The notes beneath the pieces were generated by a model. It made no database searches. It had not been told where the DNA came from and saw only the letters and a list, made by a program, of their open reading frames with translations. The position numbers and the translations under genes were made by a program. 64,000 nucleotides of DNA from Bin5 sp965232575 (GTDB lineage Bacteria > Chloroflexota > Anaerolineae > Caldilineales > Caldilineaceae): contig CBDDPZ010000007.1 of the NCBI GenBank assembly GCA_965232575.1, positions 558,001-622,000 of the forward strand. The letters are read 5' to 3'. Each line of letters begins with the position of its first letter. Within the stretch, counting starts at the first letter, position 1. Of this stretch, positions 16,096 to 26,100 are shown piece by piece.

Positions 16096-17102
16096 GCCAG
16101 TCCTCCCTGCCGCCGCAGACCAATTCAGCTGCCGCCGCGCCTGAAGGCTTCCTCGCCCGCGCCGCCGCCTACGCCGCCGATCACCCGACATTGGCGCTGA
16201 CCGGCATCCTCGCCATCCTCGTCCTGGTGACGGGCCTCGTCGAACCGAACTACCTCTCGGTCAGCGGCGCCCGCAATACTCTGCTGCAGGCCGCGCCGCT
16301 CGGCATCCTCGCCGGCGCGCAGACCATCCTCATGCTCACCGGCGGCATCGACCTGTCCGTGACGATGGTTGCCACCGGTTCCGCCTACGTGGCTGCCAAC
16401 CAGTCTTCCGAGGGCGCCGTTATCGCCATTCTTTTGGGCGTCGTGGTCGGCCTGGTGGTTGGCGGCGCAAACGGTGTCGGCGTCTCCGTCTTCCGCGTCA
16501 ATCCCCTTATCATGACCCTGGCCATGTCCGGTATCCTGCTGGGCCTCTTTACCGCCTGGGCCCAGACGATCCTGCAAGGCTCGACCCAGATGGGTCTGTT
16601 CATTAAGCTGATAGGCGGCGGCTCCTTCCTGGGCAATCGCGTTCCTTACAGTGTCGTCGTGTGGGCGCTGATAGCCGGCGGGCTGATCTGGCTGCTCAGG
16701 CGGACCGGATGGGGGCGTCTCCTCTATGCAATCGGCGATAACGAGGTCGCGGTGCGCCTCGCGGGCGTGCGCGTCTGGCAGGTGCGCATTACCGCCTATA
16801 TCGTCGCCGGTGTCCTTGGCTCCATCAGCGGCATCCTGCTGGGCGGCCGTACCGGCGCCGTCGATCTCCAGCTCGCCAACGCCTTCCTCCTCCCATCCGT
16901 GGCCGCGGCGGTCATCGGCGGCACCTCGATCTTCGGCGGCGTCGGCGGATACACGGGCACGATTCTCGGCGCGCTGATTCTCAGCGTCCTGAACTCGATG
17001 CTCACTTTTCTCAACGTCGGTCAGGCCATCCAGCAGGTCGTCTACGGCACGATCGTCCTGGCGCTGGCGTGGGGCTACGCCGGCCTGACTCGAAGGGCTT
17101 GA
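16092..17102 (+). CDS. Sugar ABC transporter permease 2 (RbsC-like)
   Basis: A 336-residue paralogue of the preceding permease. It shows TILMLTGGIDLSVTMVATGS, the coupling loop VRLAGVRVWQVRITAY and the final SVAAAVIGGTSIFGGVGGYT, the usual RbsC pattern. A cytoplasmic N-terminal extension (about 35 residues, Ala/Pro-rich) precedes the first helix. Two non-identical permeases are common for such transporters in Chloroflexota and Actinobacteria. It is the last gene of the operon; no clear terminator follows in the next 170 bases. Confidence 0.92.
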   Translation: MSQSSLPPQTNSAAAAPEGFLARAAAYAADHPTLALTGILAILVLVTGLVEPNYLSVSGARNTLLQAAPLGILAGAQTILMLTGGIDLSVTMVATGSAYVAANQSSEGAVIAILLGVVVGLVVGGANGVGVSVFRVNPLIMTLAMSGILLGLFTAWAQTILQGSTQMGLFIKLIGGGSFLGNRVPYSVVVWALIAGGLIWLLRRTGWGRLLYAIGDNEVAVRLAGVRVWQVRITAYIVAGVLGSISGILLGGRTGAVDLQLANAFLLPSVAAAVIGGTSIFGGVGGYTGTILGALILSVLNSMLTFLNVGQAIQQVVYGTIVLALAWGYAGLTRRA

Positions 17103-17272
17103 AGGAAAAGAATGCTCATGCACAATTCCGTTCAAAGTTGACCTGCCTGATTCGGGACAGGAAACCTGACGCGGGTAACCTGGAGACAAGGCAGATAGAA
17201 GATCCCAATCTCGAAGCTGGATAACCATACGCAAGATGTAGCGCAAGAGCGGACCTCACGGAGAAACATACG

Positions 17273-17620
17273 ATGACTGTCGCAACTACAAATCTCCATC
17301 ACGGACACACGAGACTAAACCTCACCATGATGGACGTACTAGGCCACCTTATCATCTGGCTTCTTATCTCGATTGTCACGTTTGGCATCGGCCTGTTTTT
17401 CTGGCCCTATGCGTCAGCCAAACTGATCATCAATGCCATCGAACTTGAAGACCGAACCAGGTCCTCCGTCGGCAGACTTGAGTGTCAACTCAGCGCCGGT
17501 CAGCAAATCGGGCATATTATCTTGTGGATACTACTGTCAATCATTACCTTAGGCCTTGCCTATCCATTCTATTTCTTTGGCGTTGTCAGAACGGCAATTG
17601 ACCGAACTCGAATCGTTTAG
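17273..17620 (+). CDS. Small membrane protein built of two similar halves
   Basis: A 115-residue protein with two related hairpin halves. LGHLIIWLLISIVTFGIGLF (about 23-42) followed by a Tyr-Ala-Ser-Ala-Lys loop is echoed by IGHIILWILLSIITLGLAYP (about 80-99), pointing to internal duplication. I recall similar short proteins annotated as DUF6693 or DUF898-like, without known function. GGAG lies about ten bases before the ATG. The gene lies alone between the sugar transporter and a dehydrogenase, and its base composition is more A/T-rich than either. Confidence 0.65.
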   Translation: MTVATTNLHHGHTRLNLTMMDVLGHLIIWLLISIVTFGIGLFFWPYASAKLIINAIELEDRTRSSVGRLECQLSAGQQIGHIILWILLSIITLGLAYPFYFFGVVRTAIDRTRIV

Positions 17621-17653
17621 TCCCTGGCAGTTTAGTCTAATAGAGGTGAATGA

Positions 17654-18820
17654 ATGAGGGTCTCTAACGTAGCCATAGTTGGAACCGGGTTCATGGGCCC
17701 TGCCCACACCGAAGGCCTGCGCCGCCTGGGAATGAACGTTGCCGGAATCCTGGGCTCCTCAGCCGAGAAATCGCACCGCGCCGCCGCCGACCTCGGCATC
17801 CCCAAAGCATACAGCGACTTTTCCGAGCTTCTTGCCGACGGCGAGATCGAGGCCGTGCACATCACCTCCCCCAATCGCCATCATTTCGAGCAGGCCAGCC
17901 AGGCCCTCCAGGCGGGTAAACACGTCCACTGCGAAAAGCCTCTCGCGATGACCTCAGCCGAATCGGGCGCGCTCGTTAAGCTGGCGAGCGAGAGCGGTCT
18001 TGCCGCCGGCGTCAACTACAATATGCGCTTCTACCCGCTCAACTGGGAAGTCCGCTCCATGATCCAGAGCGGCGCCCTGGGCAGCATTCACTCCATCACC
18101 GGCAGCTACGTGCAGGACTGGCTGCTCTACCCCACCGACTACAACTGGCGCGTGCTCAGCGGCGAGGGCGGCAAACTGCGCGCCGTCGCCGACATCGGCA
18201 CCCACTGGCTGGACCTCGTCCAGTTCATCACCGGCCTCTCCGTCACCGCCGTGCAGGCCGACCTCAAGACCGTCCACACCACCCGCCAGCGGCCCATCGG
18301 TGAAGTCGAGACCTTTTCCGCAAAAGTGCAGGCGCCCGATGCCACCGAGTCGATCGATATCGAGACCGAGGACAGCGGCGCCGCGCTTCTGCGCTTCTCC
18401 GGCGGCGCCCACGGCTCGCTCTGGGTCTCGCAGATAACCGCCGGCCGCAAAAACTGTCTCCGCTATGAGATCGCCGGCAGCGAAGCCTCAGTAGCCTGGA
18501 ACAGCGAGCAGCCCAACGAACTCTGGATCGGCCACAGAAACCAGGCCAACCAGCATTTGCTTCGTGACCCGGGCCTCGTCTCCGACGCCGCCCGCGCCCA
18601 CATCGGCTACCCCGGCGGCCACAACGAGGGCTACGACGACTCCTTCAAACACTCTTTCAAGTCCTTCTACGACTACATCGCCACCGGCGATTTCACAGCC
18701 CCCGAACCCTTCCCCACCTTCGCAGACGGCCACAAGGAGATCCTCCTCTGTGAGGCTATCCTGGAGAGCCACGAGCGGGAGTGGTGGGTGGAGATCATTG
18801 ATACGACAGTGGAAGGTTGA
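17654..18820 (+). CDS. Gfo/Idh/MocA family NAD(P)-dependent oxidoreductase
   Basis: A 388-residue dehydrogenase. The Rossmann fold begins VAIVGTGFMGPAHTEGLRR (residues 6-24, GxGxxG), and the hallmark EKPLAM is near residue 96 (KHVHCEKPLAMT). The C-terminal Gfo/Idh domain carries DIGTHWLDLVQF, with the conserved His of the sugar site. A ribosome-binding GAGGTG lies seven bases upstream. Members oxidise or reduce sugars, inositol or sugar acids. Its position 0.5 kb after a ribose-type importer suggests it acts on the imported carbohydrate, which is inference only. Confidence 0.88.
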   Translation: MRVSNVAIVGTGFMGPAHTEGLRRLGMNVAGILGSSAEKSHRAAADLGIPKAYSDFSELLADGEIEAVHITSPNRHHFEQASQALQAGKHVHCEKPLAMTSAESGALVKLASESGLAAGVNYNMRFYPLNWEVRSMIQSGALGSIHSITGSYVQDWLLYPTDYNWRVLSGEGGKLRAVADIGTHWLDLVQFITGLSVTAVQADLKTVHTTRQRPIGEVETFSAKVQAPDATESIDIETEDSGAALLRFSGGAHGSLWVSQITAGRKNCLRYEIAGSEASVAWNSEQPNELWIGHRNQANQHLLRDPGLVSDAARAHIGYPGGHNEGYDDSFKHSFKSFYDYIATGDFTAPEPFPTFADGHKEILLCEAILESHEREWWVEIIDTTVEG

Positions 18821-18909
18821 AATCAGATTGAGAAAGACAACTCTGGATTGGGAGTCGGTAGCCCTCTTGTTGTATCTGTAAGCACTATAGAGGAAAGGAT
18901 TGTACGAAC

Positions 18910-21900
18910 ATGTCCTTGGATATGGCTTCCGAACGAAAAAAGCTGGAGCGTTGGGAAAAGCAACTGCGCCAGGATGTCGGGGAAGGGGATTTACTACTGG
19001 GCGAATTAGCGTACACGCAGGAGGATTTGGAGGAGTTAGGCGGTTTGTTGTACAGAACGATTTTCTATCGTGTGCAGAAAAGAGCGACGATAGACTTCAA
19101 ATTGTACCAAGTTTCCGAATTTTGGCCACTTGCCTTCGTCCTTTATCTGGTGCTTGAAGGCATTCACCACTATGGGGATGAAGGACTTTTCTGGCATGGC
19201 CCCAAACAGCGGCTGAAGATTAAAGACAGTCATACGGCCAAATGCGGTCAGTGCTTCCTCCAGATCCTTGCAAAATATAACTTACCAACATTTGAACAAA
19301 GTCGTGGACTCCGCTATGTGACTCCCATTCTTTTGCATGGGGGGATTCCTAACCATCACTTGGAGGGGTTTCTGGATTTTCTGTATCAATATGAAGTCCA
19401 ACCTCATCGAATTGCCATAGACCCCCATATATTAGTGGCAAAGTGGCGGCAGCAAGCGAATGATCTGGAAATCTTGTCTAAGCCAGTCTCTCGATTCTTG
19501 CGGTATGGTGGCCTTGTAGCAGAGGATTTTGTCGGACGTTGCCTGGATTTGTTTCGACTCACTGCAGAATCAGACATCAATTCTCTGGGTTTGCCAGAGC
19601 GAGTCCTGAGCGCCTACCAAACTTGGCAAGAGCAGCGATCCGAAGAAGTCCGTTCACAGCCGTCGCGTGTCCGGGTCCGGCTGCAACGGCCGATCCTCAC
19701 TGTCGCGCCCTACACCTCAGGCGTAAGACTTGATTTACCTCCACAACAAATGCCCAGCCGCGACGCGCCAAGCGAAATGATATGGCGCATAACTACAGGA
19801 AACCATACGCAATCGGTCGACACAACACGGCAGCGGATTGAAAACGGCTACCGTTACGACGCGACTACGGAATTATTGCCTATTCCTACCGCAGAAGAGT
19901 ACGCGGTGCAACTGTTGGCGGATGGACAACTCCTGCAGGAATGGAGCCTATCAGGACTCGGCGCGATTCCTCTTCTTCTTTTCGATCCATTTGACGATTA
20001 CGAAGCCGATGCGCTGGATGAGCACGAATGGCACAAGCAGGGAGAGCGTTGGCTGCTTTATCCAGCTGCGGTTTCTCTGCAAGTGAATGGGGCAAGTCAA
20101 TGTATACATCAGTTACCCCAGTTGACCGGGGACTGGAAAGATTATCGTCTGGAGGTATGGAAGCTGGCCCCTGGGGAGTTGACCCTTTTGGATGATAGCG
20201 GCGAGCCGGTGCATCAATTGTCTGTTGTTCACGAAAAGATACGCAGACGACCTTATCTGGCGCACGGTGAACAACCGCTGGCCGGCCTATCGCACAGTGA
20301 CTATCCTCTCTTCTGTGGTCGCCCTCCCACCTTGGTGATTCATACGAGCCAGCCACAGCGATGGCGGGTATCGTTGCGAGGCGAAGGGAATGCGCTACAA
20401 GGCGATCATCACAGTTTCCGTCTCTCGGATCTTCCCTTTCAACGGCATGAAAAAGATGACAGCATTCACTTGGATCTGTCCGTCGACGAGCTACTTGGGA
20501 GCAACCCTATCGGCAGATTCGAGATCACAGTGCGCGGCCCTTTGGGGCACAATTATACCCTCGGATTGCGGATGATTCCCTCTATTTCCATTGAAGGTCA
20601 CGATAGAGTTTACTTGTCGCAGCCCGATGAACCAGCGTCCCTGCGCATCATCACTGATGCGGCAACGACGATTCACCTCAGCCCACCACAGGCGGGCATA
20701 GAACTGCGAAGGTACTGGTTGAGTGAGAATCGACATAAATACTCACTCACCATAGAGGCGCACATTCAGCAAGTATCACTCCAACTTTCTCATCAGACCG
20801 GGGTCAAAGTCCCGTTTTCTATTCCCATTCAGCGTTTGCGCTGGTCACTCCATACAGGGTTGCTAACAGATTGTGAACGGCAGTGGCAGACACAGCCAAT
20901 TTCTATATTCCCCGACGGGCTCGCAGCCGATGCCGAACTACGCGTGAATCTGCCCCTTTTCGTTAGAGGTCCGAAGATTTACGTTGGCTGGCGTTTGATG
21001 GACGCCGATGGACAAAGCGTGCGAGCTGTCCCTCCGAACCGGGAGACGCTGCAGCGTCTGGTTACGGTTCCTTTGACTGAGGTATTGGGACTCTGGAGGG
21101 AAATGCAGGAGACCCTACGTTGGCAATGGGAAGTGCTTATCGAAAACCGGGATGAATCAGTCATCGTCGATGTGCTCTATCTGTTGCCGGACTTGGGGGA
21201 GGTGATATATACGTGGCAGGAGGACGCCGGGCAGATACAGCTAACAGTATACTGGGAGAATCCCCATCCGGGACACAAACAGCTACAACTCTGGCCATTG
21301 GATCGACCTTGGGTGGAGACGCCAACTATACTCTCTATACCGGATATGGAGGATGTAACGCTGGTTGAATGGCAACTTCCTAAAAAAGATTTGTTGACGG
21401 AGGCTTATTTGGGAGAGATTGTCACATATAACCCATGGGCTAGCCAGAGACCACAGCGACCTACCCCTGAGCAGCCGAATACTGTCCTGATCAAACCGCC
21501 TGGGCTGTCAGAGCACTATGCCGAGGTCATCCGGATGCGCGATCAAGGTAAAGCTGACGCAGAGCAGCTCCTGTCGCTGTTCGCTCATCAGTACAACAAC
21601 GGCCAAGGGCACGAACTCCACAAGACGAACGACGCCTTAATGCAATTGCGTGAAAAGCTATCACTGACCTGGCTGGTGCGCTGGGCTGAAACAACGCGTA
21701 ATCTGGATAGCATTGCTTACAGGCTAGCACGATTGCGGATGTTTGATGAGTCGGTCATTGATCGGTTGACACAAACAGATCTACCGGATGATGAATTAGA
21801 GCGGTACTTTCAACATCTGCGGGTTGACAAGCCTTTCGAAAAATTGCATCTATGGGTATTGCAGAGCGGATTGCGCTCTGTGCCGCGAAAACGTTGCTTG

Positions 21901-22497
21901 GAGTTGCTTTGCGCCTTGACATTGGATAATGCAGACTTTTCTAAAGTCATGGAAGTCCTTTTGGAAGATGTGGACGATGCCTCATTGTTGCTCGACGAGG
22001 CCATCACTTTGCTTAAAGACAATACCCAAGCCGCTGCCGGGTATCTGGCGCGACAGGGTAGTCAGAATGCCGCTGAGATATTACGCGAACTAACCTTGCG
22101 ATATCATCTGGAAGCAAGCTGGATCTGGCCGAATATGACTCTGGATACCGACGTCGGACAGATCGTCATACAGGGCTTACGTGATCGAGACACCGGTAAG
22201 CAGCAATACTGCGCCTCTTTTTCATGTAGCTATTATGTCGATGGGGAACTTCGTCTGTCACATTCTGGCCTGCCCGTGCGCTTGGATTTGCGTAACCGTC
22301 TACTTCATTTCAACACCCACAATCCGTACCAGTGCCAGCACTGCCACCAGTTGTTCAGTGATATGTCAGGTTACGTCCAACATCACGAATCCGTGCACTC
22401 CGGTCAACCCCAAGCTCGCAGACGGCTGAGACAGGATCTGAAGCTGGCATGGATTCGCCCGCTGTTTGATGATGAACGAGCGGAGGAGCGATTATGA
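18910..22497 (+). CDS. Large helicase-partner protein with C-terminal C2H2 zinc finger
   Basis: A 1195-residue cytoplasmic protein without signal or membrane segments. The N-terminal 230 residues are helical and contain WPLAFVLYLVLEGIHHYGDE and RYVTPILLHGGIPNHHLEGF. I have a memory of similar patterns in large proteins encoded beside anti-phage helicases. Residues about 250-850 look mainly beta-rich, possibly several Ig-like sandwiches; about 880-1110 is helical. A C2H2 finger lies at the C-terminus: C1142, C1145, H1158, H1163, in a CxxC-x12-H-x4-H pattern. The stop overlaps the helicase start in an ATGA, so the two are co-translated. No enzymatic motif was found. By position it could be the DruH-like or DNA-recognition subunit of a Druantia-III-type system. 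Confidence 0.7.
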   Translation: MSLDMASERKKLERWEKQLRQDVGEGDLLLGELAYTQEDLEELGGLLYRTIFYRVQKRATIDFKLYQVSEFWPLAFVLYLVLEGIHHYGDEGLFWHGPKQRLKIKDSHTAKCGQCFLQILAKYNLPTFEQSRGLRYVTPILLHGGIPNHHLEGFLDFLYQYEVQPHRIAIDPHILVAKWRQQANDLEILSKPVSRFLRYGGLVAEDFVGRCLDLFRLTAESDINSLGLPERVLSAYQTWQEQRSEEVRSQPSRVRVRLQRPILTVAPYTSGVRLDLPPQQMPSRDAPSEMIWRITTGNHTQSVDTTRQRIENGYRYDATTELLPIPTAEEYAVQLLADGQLLQEWSLSGLGAIPLLLFDPFDDYEADALDEHEWHKQGERWLLYPAAVSLQVNGASQCIHQLPQLTGDWKDYRLEVWKLAPGELTLLDDSGEPVHQLSVVHEKIRRRPYLAHGEQPLAGLSHSDYPLFCGRPPTLVIHTSQPQRWRVSLRGEGNALQGDHHSFRLSDLPFQRHEKDDSIHLDLSVDELLGSNPIGRFEITVRGPLGHNYTLGLRMIPSISIEGHDRVYLSQPDEPASLRIITDAATTIHLSPPQAGIELRRYWLSENRHKYSLTIEAHIQQVSLQLSHQTGVKVPFSIPIQRLRWSLHTGLLTDCERQWQTQPISIFPDGLAADAELRVNLPLFVRGPKIYVGWRLMDADGQSVRAVPPNRETLQRLVTVPLTEVLGLWREMQETLRWQWEVLIENRDESVIVDVLYLLPDLGEVIYTWQEDAGQIQLTVYWENPHPGHKQLQLWPLDRPWVETPTILSIPDMEDVTLVEWQLPKKDLLTEAYLGEIVTYNPWASQRPQRPTPEQPNTVLIKPPGLSEHYAEVIRMRDQGKADAEQLLSLFAHQYNNGQGHELHKTNDALMQLREKLSLTWLVRWAETTRNLDSIAYRLARLRMFDESVIDRLTQTDLPDDELERYFQHLRVDKPFEKLHLWVLQSGLRSVPRKRCLELLCALTLDNADFSKVMEVLLEDVDDASLLLDEAITLLKDNTQAAAGYLARQGSQNAAEILRELTLRYHLEASWIWPNMTLDTDVGQIVIQGLRDRDTGKQQYCASFSCSYYVDGELRLSHSGLPVRLDLRNRLLHFNTHNPYQCQHCHQLFSDMSGYVQHHESVHSGQPQARRRLRQDLKLAWIRPLFDDERAEERL

Positions 22498-23126
22498 GCC
22501 TGCATCCCATCAATACTACGCGGAAGATTGCCGACACCTACAGGAGATACCTGAAGACCATCTATCCGTTTCGCAACGAACAGTTGCGCCGCGCATTTGC
22601 CCAGAAACTGGATGAGCCGAAGCGATTGGTTAAAGGTCCCCTTCTGGAAGCCTCTCCACCGTTCAGAGTTGAACGGTCCATCAATGATCTGGTGCAAGAA
22701 AAAGTACTGCATCCAAGTTTCGCCAACCTCTGCAGGCCAGACACCTTGCCTTACGATCGGCCATTATACGTCCACCAGGAAAAGGCGGTCAGGAATGTTG
22801 TTGAGCGAAGGCGCAATTTGATCGTGGCAACCGGGACAGGTTCTGGGAAGACCGAGAGTTTTCTCATCCCTATTCTTAATCATCTCTTATGCGAGGAAGA
22901 GACCGGCACGCTGGGACAACCCGGTGTGCGCGCCCTGCTGCTCTATCCGATGAACGCGCTGGCGAATGACCAGCTTAAGCGCCTGCGCACATTGCTCAAG
23001 AACTATCCGGCGATCACATTCGGGCGTTATATCGGCGAAACTCGTGACACCCGCGCGCACGCCTTACAACAGTTCAGGGAAGAGTGGCATGACGAACCAT
23101 GCCTAATGAACTGCTCGCCCGCGTAG
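22494..23126 (+). CDS. DEAD/DEAH helicase, N-terminal fragment with Walker A
   Basis: A 210-codon frame encoding the first part of a very large SF2 helicase. It contains a Q-motif-like RPLYVHQEKAVRNVV (89-103), Walker A VATGTGSGKTESF (111-123) and motif Ia LLLYPMNALANDQ (148-160). The last ten residues (from about CLMNCSPA) depart from the family pattern because the frame is lost near 23095. The continuation is in another frame from 23099. Together the two frames would give a protein of about 1660 residues. The ATG overlaps the stop of the zinc-finger gene. Confidence 0.75.
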   Translation: MSLHPINTTRKIADTYRRYLKTIYPFRNEQLRRAFAQKLDEPKRLVKGPLLEASPPFRVERSINDLVQEKVLHPSFANLCRPDTLPYDRPLYVHQEKAVRNVVERRRNLIVATGTGSGKTESFLIPILNHLLCEEETGTLGQPGVRALLLYPMNALANDQLKRLRTLLKNYPAITFGRYIGETRDTRAHALQQFREEWHDEPCLMNCSPA

Positions 23127-26100
23127 AGATGCAGGAAAACCCGCCTCATGTCCTTCTTACCAACTATGCCATGCTCGAATATCTGCTCCTCCGCCCTCAG
23201 GACACATCGCTTTTTGATGGTCCCACCGGTCAACATTGGCGATTTATCGTGGCGGATGAGGCGCATGTCTACGACGGCGCCAGCGGCATTGAGGTAGCGA
23301 TGCTGTTGCGCCGTTTGAAAGACCGGATTGTTCAGAGCGAACTGGGACGCCTCACCTGTATTGCTACCTCCGCCACACTGGGAGAAGGGCGCAAAGATTT
23401 CCCCAAAGCGGCCGAATTTGCTGAACAGCTTTTCGGCGAGCCTTTCAGCGCCGAGGATGTCTTTGAAGCAGAGCGAAAGGATGTGGGTGAATTGGGCGCG
23501 TCTTGGGGCGCGGCTGATGCTGCCTTGTATGAGGAGCTAAATCAACTTTTTGGCAATCAGCAGGATACACCGATGCCAGAAGCGATTGCCAATATCTGTC
23601 GGTGCCATCGCTTGCGCGCTGAAGTCGTTGCGTCCGCGCAGAATGCTGATGACGCCAACCGATCTCTTTATGAGATATTACGCGGGGACGAGCGATTACA
23701 CCGGCTGCAACTCGCTCTGCAGCGAGAGCCGCATTTCCTGACCGATATCGCCCGAAAGCTGTTTCCCGAACTGGAGGCAGAGGCTGCCCAGGAGTCTGCG
23801 ATCCAATTGGTTAATCTGGCTTTGCGTGCGCGGCCGGATGGGGACAGCCTGCCGTTAATTCCGGCCCGGTATCATCTCTTTGCCCGCGCCTTGGAAGGAG
23901 CTTTTGTCTGCTTCCACAGCGAAGGGCACGCCGATCGTCAACTTCACCTGTTTCTCAGTCGCCACGAGCGCTGCCCTGAGTGCGACAATCAAGTCTTTGA
24001 GGTTGCCACGTGCGCCCGTTGTGGCATCGCCTATATTGTGGCTGAGGAAGCAATTGAGACGCGGCATGATCAGCGCGCCGCGTATCTGAGTATCCCCAAA
24101 GGTGGCTATGGGGCTGAAGAACGGCCGTTGCGGTACTTCATTCTCAGCGATGAGTTGCCAGACACGAATGAAGACGAACATGGGGAAGAGTCCCCCGATG
24201 ACAGTGCTTGGCCGGCACATATTCTCCGCCGCTGTTGCGGGCAACTTGTCGCCAAGGGCGAATCGCTGACCTGTCCTTGCCGGACGCCGCCGCTTCAGGT
24301 ACGCAGAGCGCCCTTCGATGGTACCGAGCAAGACCGCATGTACTGTCCCCAATGCGCTACCCGCGCTCGCGGCGGCGTTGTCTACCGTTTCCTGACCGGC
24401 CAAGACGCGCCGGTGAGCGTGTTGGCCACCGCCCTGTACACAGAACTGCCTCCCGACCTCGATGAGGAGATGGAAGAAAAACCAGGACAGGGGCGCAAGC
24501 TCCTCATTTTCGCCGACAGCCGTCAGGATGCGGCCTTCTTTGCTCCTTACTTGGAACGTACATACAACAACATCCTGCGTCGCCGTCTGATCTACAGCGC
24601 TTTGCAACAGGACGCGGCAGCGCGTAGTGGTGAGTTAGCACTAGAGGATTTAGCCGAAAATCTGAAAAAACAGGCTGAAAAAGCCGGTATCTTCGCTTTT
24701 CGAGAGAGCCGCGTCCAGAAAATGCGGAAGATGCTCACTTGGCTCATGCAGGAAATGAGTTCTTATGATCGAAACCAGAGTCTGGAGGGGATAGGCCTGT
24801 TGCATCTGCGTCTGCGCTGGCCGCAGGGCTGGCAGGCGCCAGAGCCTCTGTTGAAACCACCCTGGGATTTAAATGAGACGGAAGCAGAAATCTTATTGCG
24901 GCTGTTGCTGGATACTTTGCGTCGCAACATGGTCTTCCGTTTTCCTGACCAGGTCGATCCCGAAAATGATGTCTTTGCCCCGCGCAACCGAAAATATTAT
25001 GTCACTAACCAGCCGCATACAGGTGGAAAACTGCCGCGGCACATCCTGCGTTGGTCGCCGGCACGGGCTTCCAACGGCCGCCTCGACATCCTGGAGAAAG
25101 CGCTGGCAAAAACCAATCCCGATTTGCTGGACTCAGAACGAAGACACACTGCCAAAGGAACCCTGCAAGCCCTCTGGGAACAGCATATCAGCCCGCTTGA
25201 TAGTCTCTGGCGGAGGCATGACTATCTGCACCATTCCATGTTGCCCTACAAACAAGGAGTTGGCTACCAACTGGATTATGCCTTCTGGGAATGGAGGCCG
25301 ATCCAGCCGGACGCGCAGTTTTGGCAGTGCAACCGGTGCCGTAATCTGGCTTACGATTCCCTGCGCGGTGTCTGTACAACTTACGGATGTCAAGGGGAAT
25401 TAGTAACCATTACGTCGGACGAGTTGAGCTATTTGGAGAACCATTTCCGCGATCTATATCAAACGTCATTCTTGCCGATGGCTATTAAAGTGGAAGAGCA
25501 TACGGCCCAATGGACGGCTGAAGAGGCGCGCAAGGTGCAGGATCATTTTGTGCGCGGCGATGTGAACGTTCTCTCTTGCTCAACCACCTTCGAATTGGGC
25601 GTGGACGTTGGCGAATTGCAAGCGGTCCTGATGCGCAATGTTCCTCCGGCCACAGCGAATTACGTGCAGCGGGCCGGCCGCGCCGGCCGACGCGCCGATG
25701 CTGCCGCTTTCGCCCTCACATTCGCCCAACGCCGCTCCCATGACTTGGCCCATTACCAGAACCCCGAAAAGATTGTAGCCGGCCGCGTGCCCACACCGGT
25801 CGTAGCCGTACGCAATCCCAAAATAGTCCGGCGACATATGCATTCGACGTTGATTGCCGCGTTTTTGCGCTGGTGCGTAGACGAACACAACCGTTTCCTT
25901 GAGCGCCGAGACATGCGAGTCGGCCCTTTTTTCGCTCCAGAAGGTGGCCTGATTTCAGGTAGCGAATTGTTGCGTCAATATATGGCGCAACAACCGGATG
26001 ATGTGCGTCAAGCTCTGATTCGCCTTGTGCCGTCACATATTCAGGCTGAATTGGGTGTGGCTGACTGGGGGTGGCTAGATGGTTTTCGCAAAGTCTTTAA

